This document shows, in pieces, positions 1 to 9,928 of a DNA stretch of 64,000 nucleotides (within the stretch, counting starts at the first letter, position 1; the number at the start of each line of letters is the position of its first letter). Below the pieces are notes generated by a model. That model did no database searches, was not told the origin of the DNA, and saw only the letters and a list, made by a program, of their open reading frames with translations. The position numbers and the translations under genes are program-made. Origin of the DNA: Furcasterigmium furcatum (taxonomy: Eukaryota > Ascomycota > Sordariomycetes > Glomerellales > Plectosphaerellaceae); contig BCIA01000004.1 of NCBI GenBank assembly GCA_001599815.1, positions 2,136,047 through 2,200,046 of the forward strand. The letters run 5' to 3'.

Positions 1-993
1 ACCCGGATTGCCTGGGCCTATCTACCCCGTCGCCGGGCCCATCGGACGGTCCGCTCGCGATATGGCCATGTTCATGAAAGCTGTCATCGACGCTGATCCT
101 GCACGCTATGACTTCATGAGTCCGCGCCTCCCCTGGCGTCCTGCGGAGATTAAGGATCCTCGGAATCTGGTCATTGGCTTCATTCGGGAGTGCTCATCCA
201 GCAAACTCGAACCCGTCCTGAAGAGCATGATGGAGATGGCGAGGCGTCGGCTCCGGGCGGCCGGTCATCAGCTCCTGGAGCTCACAGACTTTCCGCAGTT
301 CCAGAGCGCCCACGACTTGTCCTATCGCCTCTTCGACACTGACAATGACGAGACCGGACTCAAACATGTTTCCAGGTCTGGAGAACCCATGGTCGCTGCC
401 ACAAGGGATCTCAACCCAACCTATCCCGGCGGGCGCATCAACTGCAGCCTAGACGAGCTCTGGGATTTGAACAAGGCCAGACTCGAAGTCATGCGGCGGT
501 GGCACGCTGTCTTCCGCGACAACTCCCTAGACGTCCTCCTGCTCCCAGGCTTCAAGACCACCGCCGTGCCCCATGACACCATGAGATCGTCGCCGTACAT
601 GGTTATGTGGAATTTGGTCAATGTAAGTTTCACTTCCCTTTAGAAACATGGGGACCTCAGCTAATTCAAGCGCCCATGATGCCAGTATCCCGCTGGGATT
701 ATTCCTTTCGGTCAGGATGATCCTTCTCTGGCTTCAAAGTCCGCGAACAGCGACGCGCACAGCCGTAAGTTTAACTTTCAACCCCAGGCCGTATTCGAAA
801 GATGTCTGATCGGTCAATCGCTGTAAAAGTCGAGCTTGTCAAGAGCAAGGGCGCCCCTGGCCACTTGCAGCTGGTGGCGCCGACATTTCGTGACGAAGAG
901 CTTGCGGCAGCAATGGAGACGGTCGCGGCCGTTCTCGGCTTCGGGGATGGCCAGGCCGAGGTCAGGAATCCTGTTCTCCGAGCGTGTCTTTAG
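1..993 (+). CDS. Amidase (amidase-signature family), 3' portion; possibly frameshifted
   Basis: The C-terminal ~290 residues of an amidase-signature (acetamidase/fatty-acid-amide-hydrolase-like) enzyme that hydrolyses carboxylic amides. The window edge cuts off the 5' end and with it the Ser-Ser-Lys triad. Visible family features are an opening PGPIYPVAGPIGRS stretch (post-catalytic GPIxRS region), DVLLLPGF, NLVN followed after an intron by YPAGIIPFGQ, and the closing GHLQLVAPTFRDEEL. Intron 1 is 623-685 (GTAAGT...CCAG), phase 0. The YPAGIIPFGQ exon (686 onward) and the last exon (to TAG at 991-993) lie in different frames. Only a 23-nt GT...AG stretch (765-787) would join them, shorter than normal fungal introns. 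The alternative is a frameshift in a decaying gene. The family call is strong; whether it is functional is open. Confidence 0.8.
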
Positions 994-1527
994 TTGTGCT
1001 ATAGCCCAATGCCAATGGAGGTGATTTATAATCGAAACACGACGCGGTTGACGAGCTTATCGTGACTGCAAATGCGCGCTACCGATGCCCCAGTGGCCTG
1101 GAGTCGAAAATGCCCGTGTCCACTGAATCATGGGCTGGCAACGAAGGGGTCACAATGAGTGAACCATGGAGTCGGAAATGAATTTACTACCCCGCCCCCT
1201 TTTAGATGCTAGCAGGTTGCAAGCAGGGAAGGTTTCGGATCACAAACCCGGCACGAGCCCCGATCGTCGGGTCACAGGCTGTTTACCGTCGCGAGGTTCA
1301 GGCCAGAGTGTGCTATGCTCTAATGGATAATGTAGGAGGCGTTGTGGATCTATCATGGTACTATACATACCCATACGGAACCAAGTGCAAGCAGGATTAA
1401 TTCGTCCAATCAAGGGGGCAAGGATTCAACGACACTGGCGCCGCTCACGACAGCAAGGCTACGGTACTTTCCACCAGACGGCAGAACAGGTACTCACCTG
1501 AGTGGCATACCCAGACACCGCATCACC
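994..1527. other. Intergenic, 534 bp
   Basis: I find no conserved coding signal. Short ORFs here lack family motifs. The stretch would hold the amidase 3' UTR and the promoter of the aldehyde dehydrogenase that follows on the same strand. I saw no clear TATA box. Confidence 0.5.
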
Positions 1528-3151
1528 ATGGCTCCGTCAACCACGGATTCGACGTTCAGATTGGACAGAGGTTACCTCAACACCATCAATGGCGAGCTCA
1601 GAGATACGAGCAATAAGACCCATGGGATCAATCCCGCAACGGGCGAGACCCTTGATGATGTGCCTGTCGCTACGCAAAATGACGTCGATGAGGCCATGGC
1701 TGCTGCTCAAGCCGCTTTCCCGAGCTGGGCTGCCAGGTCGTGGTCAGAACGGAGAGCTGCAGTCTTTGCTTTTGCCGAAGCCATCGAGACGTACGCTCAC
1801 GGTTTTGCCGGGCTCTTAACCCAGGAGCAAGGTAAACCAGTAAGTAAGCGGTTCATACAGGTCCTAGACACTCTACTGACACGCTTCTCAGCTAGAACAT
1901 GCGCTAGGTGAAGTCATGGCCTCAGCGACGTGGATGCGCAGACTAGCCGAGATGGAGCTTGAGGACGAGCTGGTCGAGGATGACGGCGAGAAGAAGATTA
2001 TCGTCCGTTACACCCCGCTCGGCGTCGCAGTCGGCATCACGCCCTGGAACTTTCCAGTCATTCAGGTGCTGCTCAAAATCACCCCAGCCGTCGTGACCGG
2101 CAACACAATTGTCATCAAACCGTCTCCGTTCACGCCGTACTGCGCCCTCAAAATTGGTGAGCTGGCGCAGCACTTCTTCCCCCCCGGTGTTGTCCAGGTA
2201 CTCGGCGGCGGCGACGACCTGGGCCCGATGCTCACAAGCCACCCGACGCCTTCCAAGATCGCCTTCACTGGGTCCACGGCCACGGGTAAAAAGGTCGCCG
2301 AGGCTGCCAGTCTCACCCTCAAGCGAGTCACACTGGAGCTGGGCGGGAACGACCCCGCCGTTATCCTGCCCGATGTTAACCTCGACAAGGTCATTCCCAA
2401 GGTGAGCTGGCTGCTAGCAATGTAAGGTTTTGAGAGACGCTGACCACGGATGACCTGTTTTCTTAAGATCGCAACCTGCGCTTTCTTCAACTCGGGCCAG
2501 GTCTGTATGGCGGTCAAGCGTGTCTACGTGCACGAGGACGTCTTTGAGGCATTCCAGGACGCCCTCGTGGCCCACGTCAAAACTCTTGAGATGGGCAACG
2601 GGGCTTCCGAAGGTACATTTTTTGGACCTCTCCAGAACTCGATGCAGTTTGGCAAGGCCAAGACGCTGCTTGAGAAAATCCATTCCTCCGGCGCGAAGGT
2701 GTCTCTGGGAGGCAGCGCGGTGGACGGCCCAGGCAATTTCATCCATCCAACGATAGTTGATCGGCCAGACGAGAGTAGCGCCATTGTAGTCGAGGAGCCA
2801 TTCGGTAAGACCGCGGCGAACCGTGAGATGAGGGCGCGAATCGACCATGTTAACACCGTCACAGCACCCATTGTCCCACTGCTTTCGTGGAGCGACGAGG
2901 CCGATGTAATCAAGCGCGCAAACGACACCATTTGGGGTCTGGGAGCGTCGGTATGGTCTGAGAACCTGGACGATGCTGACAGGATTGCCAGACAGCTCGA
3001 GGCCGGCATGGTCTGGGTCAACACTCACTTTGAGCAGGATCCGCTGGCCCCATCGGCCGGGCACAAGCAAAGCGGAATCGGCGTTGAATCATCGATTGCA
3101 GGTCTGAAGGGATTTTGCAACGTGCAGACCCTGTTTTATAGAAACCCGTAA
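1528..3151 (+). CDS. NAD(P)-dependent aldehyde dehydrogenase
   Basis: Oxidises an aldehyde to its acid. Four exons: 1528-1839, 1892-2401, 2468-2804 and 2865-3151, giving 481 aa, the usual ALDH length. All phases agree. Motifs in order are GITPWNFPV (cofactor binding), GSTATGKK (Rossmann turn), the general-base motif LELGGNDPA, the nucleophile motif FNSGQVCMAVKR with the catalytic Cys, EEPFAPIVPLLSW and HKQSGIG. The third intron (2805-2864) is 60 nt, in phase and stop-free, so an ORF-only model would wrongly insert 20 residues between EEPF and APIVP. The ATG at 1528 is chosen because it begins the homologous region and sits in a good context (CACCATGG). It resembles broad-specificity AldA-type enzymes; the substrate cannot be read. 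The gene is convergent with the reductase at 3293. Confidence 0.93.
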
Positions 3152-3292
3152 AATGTATATGGATTTTTGCAAGTGTTCCCGTGTCATCGAGTGTTCGCGT
3201 CACTGAGATTCTGTACTCGGCGAAGAGTTTGCCACCGACGCGACCCCGTACCCATGACTGAGCCTTGGCGCATAGGACTGGGTAATGAAGTT

Positions 3293-4594
3293 CTACGAGT
3301 CTTCCTTGATTACACTGATCACCGTTTTGCCGATACCGCCCTTGCCGCTGTGCACCGCACCAGCAGCTTCCTTGAGCTGCTCAATATCGCGGAGGTCCAC
3401 CGTGGCACCAATGACGGGCACCAGCTTTCCAGCGTCAACGAACTCCGCGATGGTTCTGAGGTCCTTGCCATTTGGATCCAGGAATAAGTACTCGTACTGT
3501 ACGTTCCATCTCCTGGCACGATATCTTCGGACTGTGTCGAGAAAGTTGAGAAGGTTGCGGACGAGGAAGGGAAGTGTTGGGTTGTCCTTCCGCTTCATGA
3601 CACTTGCTGCTTGCAGCTGGTCGCCTGATGGTTGGGTCGAGATGGAGATTATCATGCCTCCTGGCTTCATCAGGGACAGAAATTCCATGGCCTGCGACGA
3701 AGTGTCCAGTAGATAATCGACGGAGCCGGAAGGGATTACGTCTTTCGGATTGGACTTGGTGTAGTCGATGACTTTGCGTCTGCAAGTTAGAATATTGAAA
3801 ACAAGTCATGCCCTGAATGTACTGACTCTGGTCCACGGTGCCTGGCCCTAGAAGCTCCGATACCTTGTCAACTTTGGACGTCGATACCGTCGTGATAACC
3901 TTTCCGGCTCCGAAGACATTCTTGGCTAGCTGGAGGGCAAAGGATCCCGTGCCGCTCACTGCGAGGGGAGATTCAGCATAGGCGCTATCGGACGGGGATG
4001 CGGGATTCAGTGCGTACGACCTGCCGGGATGAAGACGGTCTTCCCGCTCAAAGACCCTGGATACTTCCGCAATGTCTGAAGTGCGGTCGTTGCCGCCAAT
4101 GGCATGGCGGCAGCCTCATCAAACGACAATCCAAGTGGCTTCGGGGCGATGAAATACTCCGGACAGACGACATATTGGCTCCATGAGCCTAGAGTAAAGC
4201 GGTTAGTCTGACTCAACGGCTGCGGTAATCGGATAGTCCTCAAATACCTCGGCTTATTTCTGGCAGCCTGACATACACCTTGTCGCCTACTTGGAAGTCC
4301 GAAACGGATCTTCCGACTTCTTCAACCACCCCAGCGCAGTCGTACCCGATCTTGTAAGGGAACCTAAATTGTTCTGAGAATCGCCCTTGGTGAAGAGGAA
4401 ATAGTTGCTTACTGCTCTTGAATGGCTGACTTGAAGACGCCGGCGGCCTTTTTCACATCGACGGGGTTGATGCTCGCGGCGTGGATACGAATCAAGACGT
4501 CTGTGTCCTCGGATATGATGGGGCGGGGAACGCTGGTGAGTCCATAACCAGAGGGATCCGCGTATGCGGCGGTGGTAACGGCAAGCATTTCCAT
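3293..4594 (-). CDS. Zinc-less medium-chain dehydrogenase/reductase (quinone-oxidoreductase-like)
   Basis: Likely an NADPH-dependent reductase of quinones or enones in the MDR superfamily. Five exons on the minus strand: 4594-4413, 4363-4248, 4188-4021, 3958-3823 and 3779-3293 (TAG at 3293), 362 aa with consistent phases. The N-terminal GroES-like domain has HAASINPVDVK, then GYDCAGVVEEVG, then the nucleotide-binding GTGSFALQLAKNVFGAGKV. The zinc-ligand Cys and His and the structural Cys cluster of alcohol dehydrogenases are absent, as in the quinone reductase/enoyl reductase branch. It ends tail-to-tail with the aldehyde dehydrogenase, 141 bp apart. Trans-acting enoyl reductases of polyketide clusters look similar, but there is no synthase nearby. 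Confidence 0.88.
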
Positions 4595-5435
4595 TGCGAC
4601 GTTTCTGATGATGAAATGGCACTATTGTGTTGGGGCGAAGTCTCAGAGTCAACGGAAACCAGCGTTTATCTACTTTGACGGTAAAATGGAGTACGATCCT
4701 CCGCTCCCGGAACCATCGGAGTGGATCAATCGGGCCGGGATCGGAAGGTTTCCGTTCGTTCGCGGCCTGTGGCCGCCACATATAGCGCGGACTCGGAAGG
4801 TTGTAGATGCTACCGAGGCATCAGTGTGCCTCGGCGATCACAAGCAGTCTGAGCACAATCATGAAGAGGAGTAAATGCAACTAGGGGTGTATGAATTGTC
4901 GTACGCTCCGCCTATCCCCTCAATTTATTATTGTGCGTGGGGGGGGTACTCCGGCCACTGCAGGCGGTGCTGCGAGAGGTCCGAACACGGTAATCAGAGA
5001 CGACATCCGCCAGAAGGTCCCCTCGAGTTCGGTCGGAAATAGTGGATTCCGGGCGAGAAGATGAAGGCCAGACTCGCCGACTTAAGCCTTGCGCGTGCCG
5101 CCCTCGGTCCTCGATTGTCCGGGCGTTCAGAACCGCTTCCGTGATCCCGGATCAATCCACCAAGGGAGAAACCCGGCGCCCCACCAGCAGCAGATTCGGG
5201 CGCATCGGGGCCTGGAGAGATACTACGCGGGCCATTGCCATCGCAGTCACTGTGTCAAAGACGCAATCAGCAGAAAAGTGAAGCGTCTACAGCAATTGAA
5301 TTGGTACTGGCTCGGAATAAACCTGCTCATCTCTGGAGTTTTCTTAGCGGGGGCGGGCCGGAGCCCTGCTGTCGTAGATCCAGCAGCGCTATCTCTCAAC
5401 AAGCTGCATCATGCTGACCGTCATCCATACCTCAC
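4595..5435. other. Intergenic, 841 bp
   Basis: No supported gene. A short G run (4939-4946) and several small ORFs without recognisable motifs are present. It holds the reductase promoter on one side and the 3' end of the GH28 gene on the other. Confidence 0.5.
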
Positions 5436-7057
5436 TCAGGCAGGAAAGCAACCCTGGCCATTGAGATCAAGAAGGCTCTCATCGACGTTACGGCACTCCC
5501 AGCGAGGGTCTCTGCCACTGAGGGTCCTGGCGATGATGTTCTCAGATCGAATGTTGATACAAGCATTCAGGGCAGAGTTAGTATCATTGCTTCCGATACA
5601 GCACTCGAGTCAGATGGGGCATTGAGGGCTCCAGGCACACATACTTCTGTGCTGCTGCAAATGAGTGAGCCAGCAGTGGGATCACGTTTACGATCGATGT
5701 AACCGTAGAAGTCTTTGAAGAGAATGTCCGAGATGATCATCTTGGAGGGGAACAGCGCGCAAAGAGTGGCGTTTTTCTCGCCGTAGCACTGGGTGCCCTT
5801 AGAATCGGTCGATTTGGAAAGCAGATAGCACCTACCTGGTCAATGGTGATGAAGGACTCGTTATTGATGTTGTTGAAGTTCTCGTACGTCACGTTGCGAA
5901 CGCGGCCAGCGCCGCCGCCACCGGGGATGCCGGGCTTGTGCTGAACGTCGGTGTTGGGCCAAACCTTGATTCGAGCCCCGTTGACCGAGTTAATAAGCGT
6001 ATTATTGTAGATGTAGATGTTCTCAACGATGTCGATCTGATCCGGGTATTGTCCCAGCGAGCCAACGGAGATGCCGTGAGATGAATTGCAATTCAGGCCC
6101 TGGACGATAATATTGGTACTATTCGGCTTGAAAGAGACGCAGTCGTCGTCATGGTCGAGATACGAGTTTTGGATAATGATGTTGTCGGACCGGTAGGTAT
6201 CCCAACCGTCGAGATTCTTGGCCGGGTTCCTGGAGGTAGATCCGGAGTACATATTAATGTCGGAGATCAGAAGGTCTGTGCTGTTGGCGATCAAGTTGTG
6301 CCACTGCATGAACATCAGCCGCGAACGCCGAGGCTCTCAGGACAAGCACGGTAGACTAACCCTCGGTGAGTTGCGCAAGTTGAGGCCGGTAATCGAACCG
6401 CCATGGAGGCCCTCGACTACCAGCAGGTCAGGGCGACCTAGACTGTTATTGGTAGGAAACAGGTCATACCAGACCTGCAGTCGACAGACCCTTCAGCGTC
6501 AGTTACAGTCTCCGGAGCGGGAGGAAAATGAGCACGGGCGAATCCTCGCCTCGTAAACAACTGACCTGTCCTTGACCATCCAGAGTGCCAAGACCAGCAC
6601 CGTAGATGTTGATGTCCTCGCCACCAAAAACCCACCACGAAGACTGGTTCTGGTATGCAAACAGAATGGTATTCCCCGTCGCGGTCCAGTAGTCCACATC
6701 GTCGCAGAACGTAATTGTGCCGGTGAGAGCAACATCGACGTGCTCTAGAAAGCGCAGGTCGAGCTGGGAGCAGACCGTGTAATGGGAGTCGAGAACAACG
6801 GTGCCGCCATTGTTACACTCCTGGAAAGCCCTAAGGATCTTCGGAGCGTCATCTCGGCCTTTGGTGCAGCTTGGCTTGACGAAGCAGGTCTTGGTGCGAG
6901 GGGGCGAGATAGGAAAGGCCTTGTACGGCTGCAGCGGACCAGGCTTGATATCTGGGCGGGGATGGAAGAAGCGGCCTCCATCTGCGCTCGCGCTCGCTGT
7001 TTGGAAGCCCAGAAACAAAGCGGCCACGACGCCGAGAATTGCGCGATAGGAAACCAT
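5436..7057 (-). CDS. Exopolygalacturonase, glycoside hydrolase family 28, secreted
   Basis: Releases galacturonate from homogalacturonan chain ends in the extracellular space. Residues 1-24 are a clear signal peptide (hydrophobic core AILGVVAALFLGF, then ASASA). Exons: 7057-6566, 6474-6361, 6303-5836, 5788-5645 and 5603-5436, 461 aa. Exo-type GH28 motifs are DTYRSDNIIIQNS, DHDDDCVSFKPNSTNI (catalytic Asp pair), SHGISVGSLGQYP and the RIKVWP substrate clamp. Motif I reads NLDGWD where NTDGWD is usual. The last exon, encoding ECRNVDESLLD, is reached only if a 41-nt intron (5644-5604) is removed. Without it the frame stops at 5567 with a non-homologous tail. N-glycosylation sequons are frequent. 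The gene sits beside a sulfatase and a sugar porter. The GH28 call is near certain; exo-type rests on the motif wording. Confidence 0.92.
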
Positions 7058-7900
7058 ATCTTGTCCACTCAGGTTGGGACTTCTTGTGTTGCCTTGTGCG
7101 AGTATTCATCCGTCCGTCACTCCGACACAGCCCCCAAGAGTGCCATATATAGAAAAGGGACTGCTCATCGTGTCGAGGCGCCGGACGGACCTCTGACCCA
7201 TGGACCGCGACTATGATTGCAAAAGGACCCTTGCGGCATGCCATTAATTCTCTCGGAACACCGTCATCTGATGATCTGACAGGTACATGTGTTGTCGTAG
7301 GAGACAAGATGTAAGCGAGGTATGTCGCGATGATCAGCTCGACTGTCGCCATCTCGGAACACCGCTGACCAACGTTGGTACTGATGCCGGCGAGGCTATC
7401 TGAGCGAGATGCCTGAACTGCAATTGGCGGGGACGAAGGTGCTTACTCCGCGGCGGGCTTCCGGGCTTCGGTCCCGGGCCTCCGATGCCGAGGGATTTTC
7501 CATGTGGAGCAGTCCCGTCACCCCTACCTTTCCACGTGGTTCAGGATCTATTGACTTTGCCTGCAGGGACTAGGACAAGCTCGTGATGAGCTTGCGGTGG
7601 CCACCGGAGATGCATCCACGGATCGCCAAAGTTCTTTTCAAAACTCAAGGACGGTAGCCTGGGAACGAGCACTATCGTACATGCTAGCAGGTTCATCATG
7701 ATGCTGGTTGGTGGGATAATGTGAAGCTGCTGGTGATCTGGGGAGGTCACTGCAGGGTTGAGTGATACTTTTAGTAGTTGTCCTACTGTACGCGGGTCAT
7801 GGCCTGAGAGACATGTAACTTTGTTATGAAGAAACTTGTTATCAGAGGTAAAAGCTTTGTAACTAGATACATGATGAACGCAAATGTCGCCTTCAAACTC
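7058..7900. other. Intergenic, 843 bp: GH28 promoter and sulfatase 3' region
   Basis: No gene seen. The part near 7058-7450 is the GH28 upstream region. A CCCCGCCAAT (minus strand, about 7421-7432) lies ~370 bp upstream of the GH28 start. It is one mismatch from the galacturonate-responsive element YCCNCCAAT described in Aspergillus. That link is inference only. Confidence 0.35.
7145..7151 (-). promoter_or_regulatory. Candidate TATA box of the GH28 gene
   Basis: The minus strand reads CTATATATGGC about 90 bp upstream of the exopolygalacturonase ATG, a normal spacing for a fungal TATA element. Confidence 0.45.
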
Positions 7901-9385
7901 TCACTTTGCGATAGTGAAGGGATCCGGTCCGCCGCCAAAGGGCTTCGACTCGTAGTGAGCGATACCGGGGCCATGGCTCTCAGGGGCGTCGGGATTTCCA
8001 TCGAAGCTGTCGGGGATTTGGAGGCCCGCGTCGAGATGGTGCTGGATGAACTTGACGCTGACGCCATCACGGTAAAGCCACGGGTCAACTGTCTCCCTCT
8101 GCCAATCCTCGAGCTCGCGGCGCATGTCAGCGAGGACCTGCTGGTGCTCCGGGTCCCTGGCGAGATTGGTCACCTCGTAGGGATCGGCGATGAGGTCGTA
8201 CAGCTCCTCGGCGGGGCGCCTGAAGTAGTCGACGATCTTCCTCTGGCCGATCAGCTTGGGGTGCGTGGGCTGGTTGCGGACGTCCTCCCACGAGATGGAG
8301 CCGTATATGTCGCCACCGAAAGGGAAGTCGAGCTGGTGGGCAATGTTGCGGTGGTACTTGAACCTGCGGTTGCGCAGATAGCGCGTGGGCCAATAGTTGG
8401 TCACCTCGTGAAAGGTGTGGGAGCCGAAGACCCGTCCCCAGTCAGGCAGCTCGCGCTCCTCGCCAAGGATGGGGAGGAACGAGCGCCCGGTGCGTGCAGG
8501 GGACTGCTGCGGGGAGCCGACGACGTCGAGCAGGGTGGGCAGGATGTCGACGTACGAGATGAAGTTGGGGTTAGTGATGTTGGCCGCTCCGCCGGGCGCG
8601 CGCACGATGAAGGGCAGCTTGATCCCCGCGTCGTACAGGGTGGTCTTGGAGTTGATGAAGGGGGGCCCGTTGTCGCTGAGGAAGACAACGAGCGTATCGT
8701 CTGCTAGGCCGGACTTCTCGAGATGGTCCAGGATGAGGCCGACACCGTGGTCCATCCGGCTAATGGACTCGAAGTAGCCGGCCAGCTCCTCCCGCGTACC
8801 AGGCGTGTCTGATAGGTACTCTGGAACGATGACGTGCTTCGGTTCGTACTTGACAACAGGAACCCGGTCGCAAGGCTCCACAACATTACCGAAACCGTCC
8901 CGGGTGCGGTCACGGTGCGGGTCGATGAAGCCGACAGTAAGGAAGAAGGACTTGCCCTCCGAATTTGACCTGTCAAGGAAGGCCCTGGCACGGTCTGCAA
9001 TGTAAGCGACGTCGCGCGTCCCGCTCTCCTCGCGAACTTCCCAAGGATACACGGCATCCGGCCCGACATGGACCTTGCCCACCATCCCCGTCAGGAAGTC
9101 CAGGCCCTTGAAGATGGCCGGCGCCGTTTCCACGTGGTCGAAGGTGAGGAAATGATGCCTGTGGCTCTGCAGACCGTACTGCCCGTTCTGGTGTGTATGA
9201 AGACCGGTGTAGATGGTGGACCGGCTGCCGCTGCAGGACGCCGTGCTGGCGAAGGCATTACTGAACCTGACGCCCTCGCTGGCGAGCTTGTCTAGGTGAG
9301 GCGTCAGACAGTTGGACTCGCCATAGCAGCCCAGCTGCCGTCCGAGGTCGTCAGCAACCAGAAGCAGGATGTTCTTGGAGGCCAT
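7901..9385 (-). CDS. Sulfatase (N-sulfoglucosamine sulfohydrolase-like), alkaline-phosphatase superfamily
   Basis: Hydrolyses a sulfate ester or sulfamate. Uninterrupted 494 aa from the ATG at 9385. An in-frame ATG at 9478 adds 31 residues, but homology starts at MASKNILLLVADDLG, so the later ATG is preferred. Metal-binding Asp-Asp is at residues 12-13 (ADDLG). The formylglycine position is Cys51 in ASCSGSRSTIYTG, followed by GKVHVG, FIDPHRD and VFLSDNGPP. The family consensus is C-x-P/A-x-R, whereas here it is C-S-G-S-R. There is no clear signal peptide, so the site of action is probably intracellular. It is head-to-head with the sugar porter at 9929. Substrate unknown; sulfated plant, algal or host glycans are possibilities. 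Confidence 0.9.
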   Translation of the reverse strand: MASKNILLLVADDLGRQLGCYGESNCLTPHLDKLASEGVRFSNAFASTASCSGSRSTIYTGLHTHQNGQYGLQSHRHHFLTFDHVETAPAIFKGLDFLTGMVGKVHVGPDAVYPWEVREESGTRDVAYIADRARAFLDRSNSEGKSFFLTVGFIDPHRDRTRDGFGNVVEPCDRVPVVKYEPKHVIVPEYLSDTPGTREELAGYFESISRMDHGVGLILDHLEKSGLADDTLVVFLSDNGPPFINSKTTLYDAGIKLPFIVRAPGGAANITNPNFISYVDILPTLLDVVGSPQQSPARTGRSFLPILGEERELPDWGRVFGSHTFHEVTNYWPTRYLRNRRFKYHRNIAHQLDFPFGGDIYGSISWEDVRNQPTHPKLIGQRKIVDYFRRPAEELYDLIADPYEVTNLARDPEHQQVLADMRRELEDWQRETVDPWLYRDGVSVKFIQHHLDAGLQIPDSFDGNPDAPESHGPGIAHYESKPFGGGPDPFTIAK

Positions 9386-9928
9386 GGTTCGATTTTGATT
9401 TTGGTTGTTGGATAAGCGGAAGGGCAAGAGACACGTGCCGACCAGTCTGTGTCTGTGGCGTCCAACAGAAAACAACATCTCCTTTCAGGCTCCGACACCC
9501 TGGCCATTTGTACTTCGAGGAGAACGACGCCTTCGGCCCTGGACATGGCGAAATCAGCAAACAGTCTTCGGATTGATGGAATAATATCCCAGAAACTATC
9601 TCAGTTCTTTAGCCTTGCATATGCTGGTGAGCGTGGGCAGCCCGATAACGGCCGAGTCAGGTCATTTTGCACACCTTGCAGGTGCCATCGTATGGCGTGC
9701 TCGCCGACAATAGCTCAGCCCGACCGAATTTGGGGTTGTTGGAGCATAAAACCTCTCTTGCGCAGCTACTACCTTACTCCAGATGGACAGGCAAGGCAAG
9801 GCACGCGCAAGAGCGAGCAAACAAGTAGTACAACGACTGAGTGCTTCTACTTACTTGGCGGACCCCATACTCGCACTTGACAGGCAACCACACGACTCAA
9901 GTCGCTGCAACGCGCCGATACCGACAGG
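9386..9928. promoter_or_regulatory. Bidirectional promoter region, 543 bp
   Basis: Separates the divergent sulfatase (minus) and sugar porter (plus), so regulatory sites may be shared. An upstream ORF of 83 codons (ATG at 9783) runs through the porter's leader, first exon and first intron in another frame. No specific activator site was recognised. Confidence 0.4.

Noticed and set aside
7826..8707. 293-codon plus-strand ORF opposite the sulfatase
   Set aside because: Antisense shadow. The minus strand carries the complete, motif-rich sulfatase; the ORF is a GC-bias effect.
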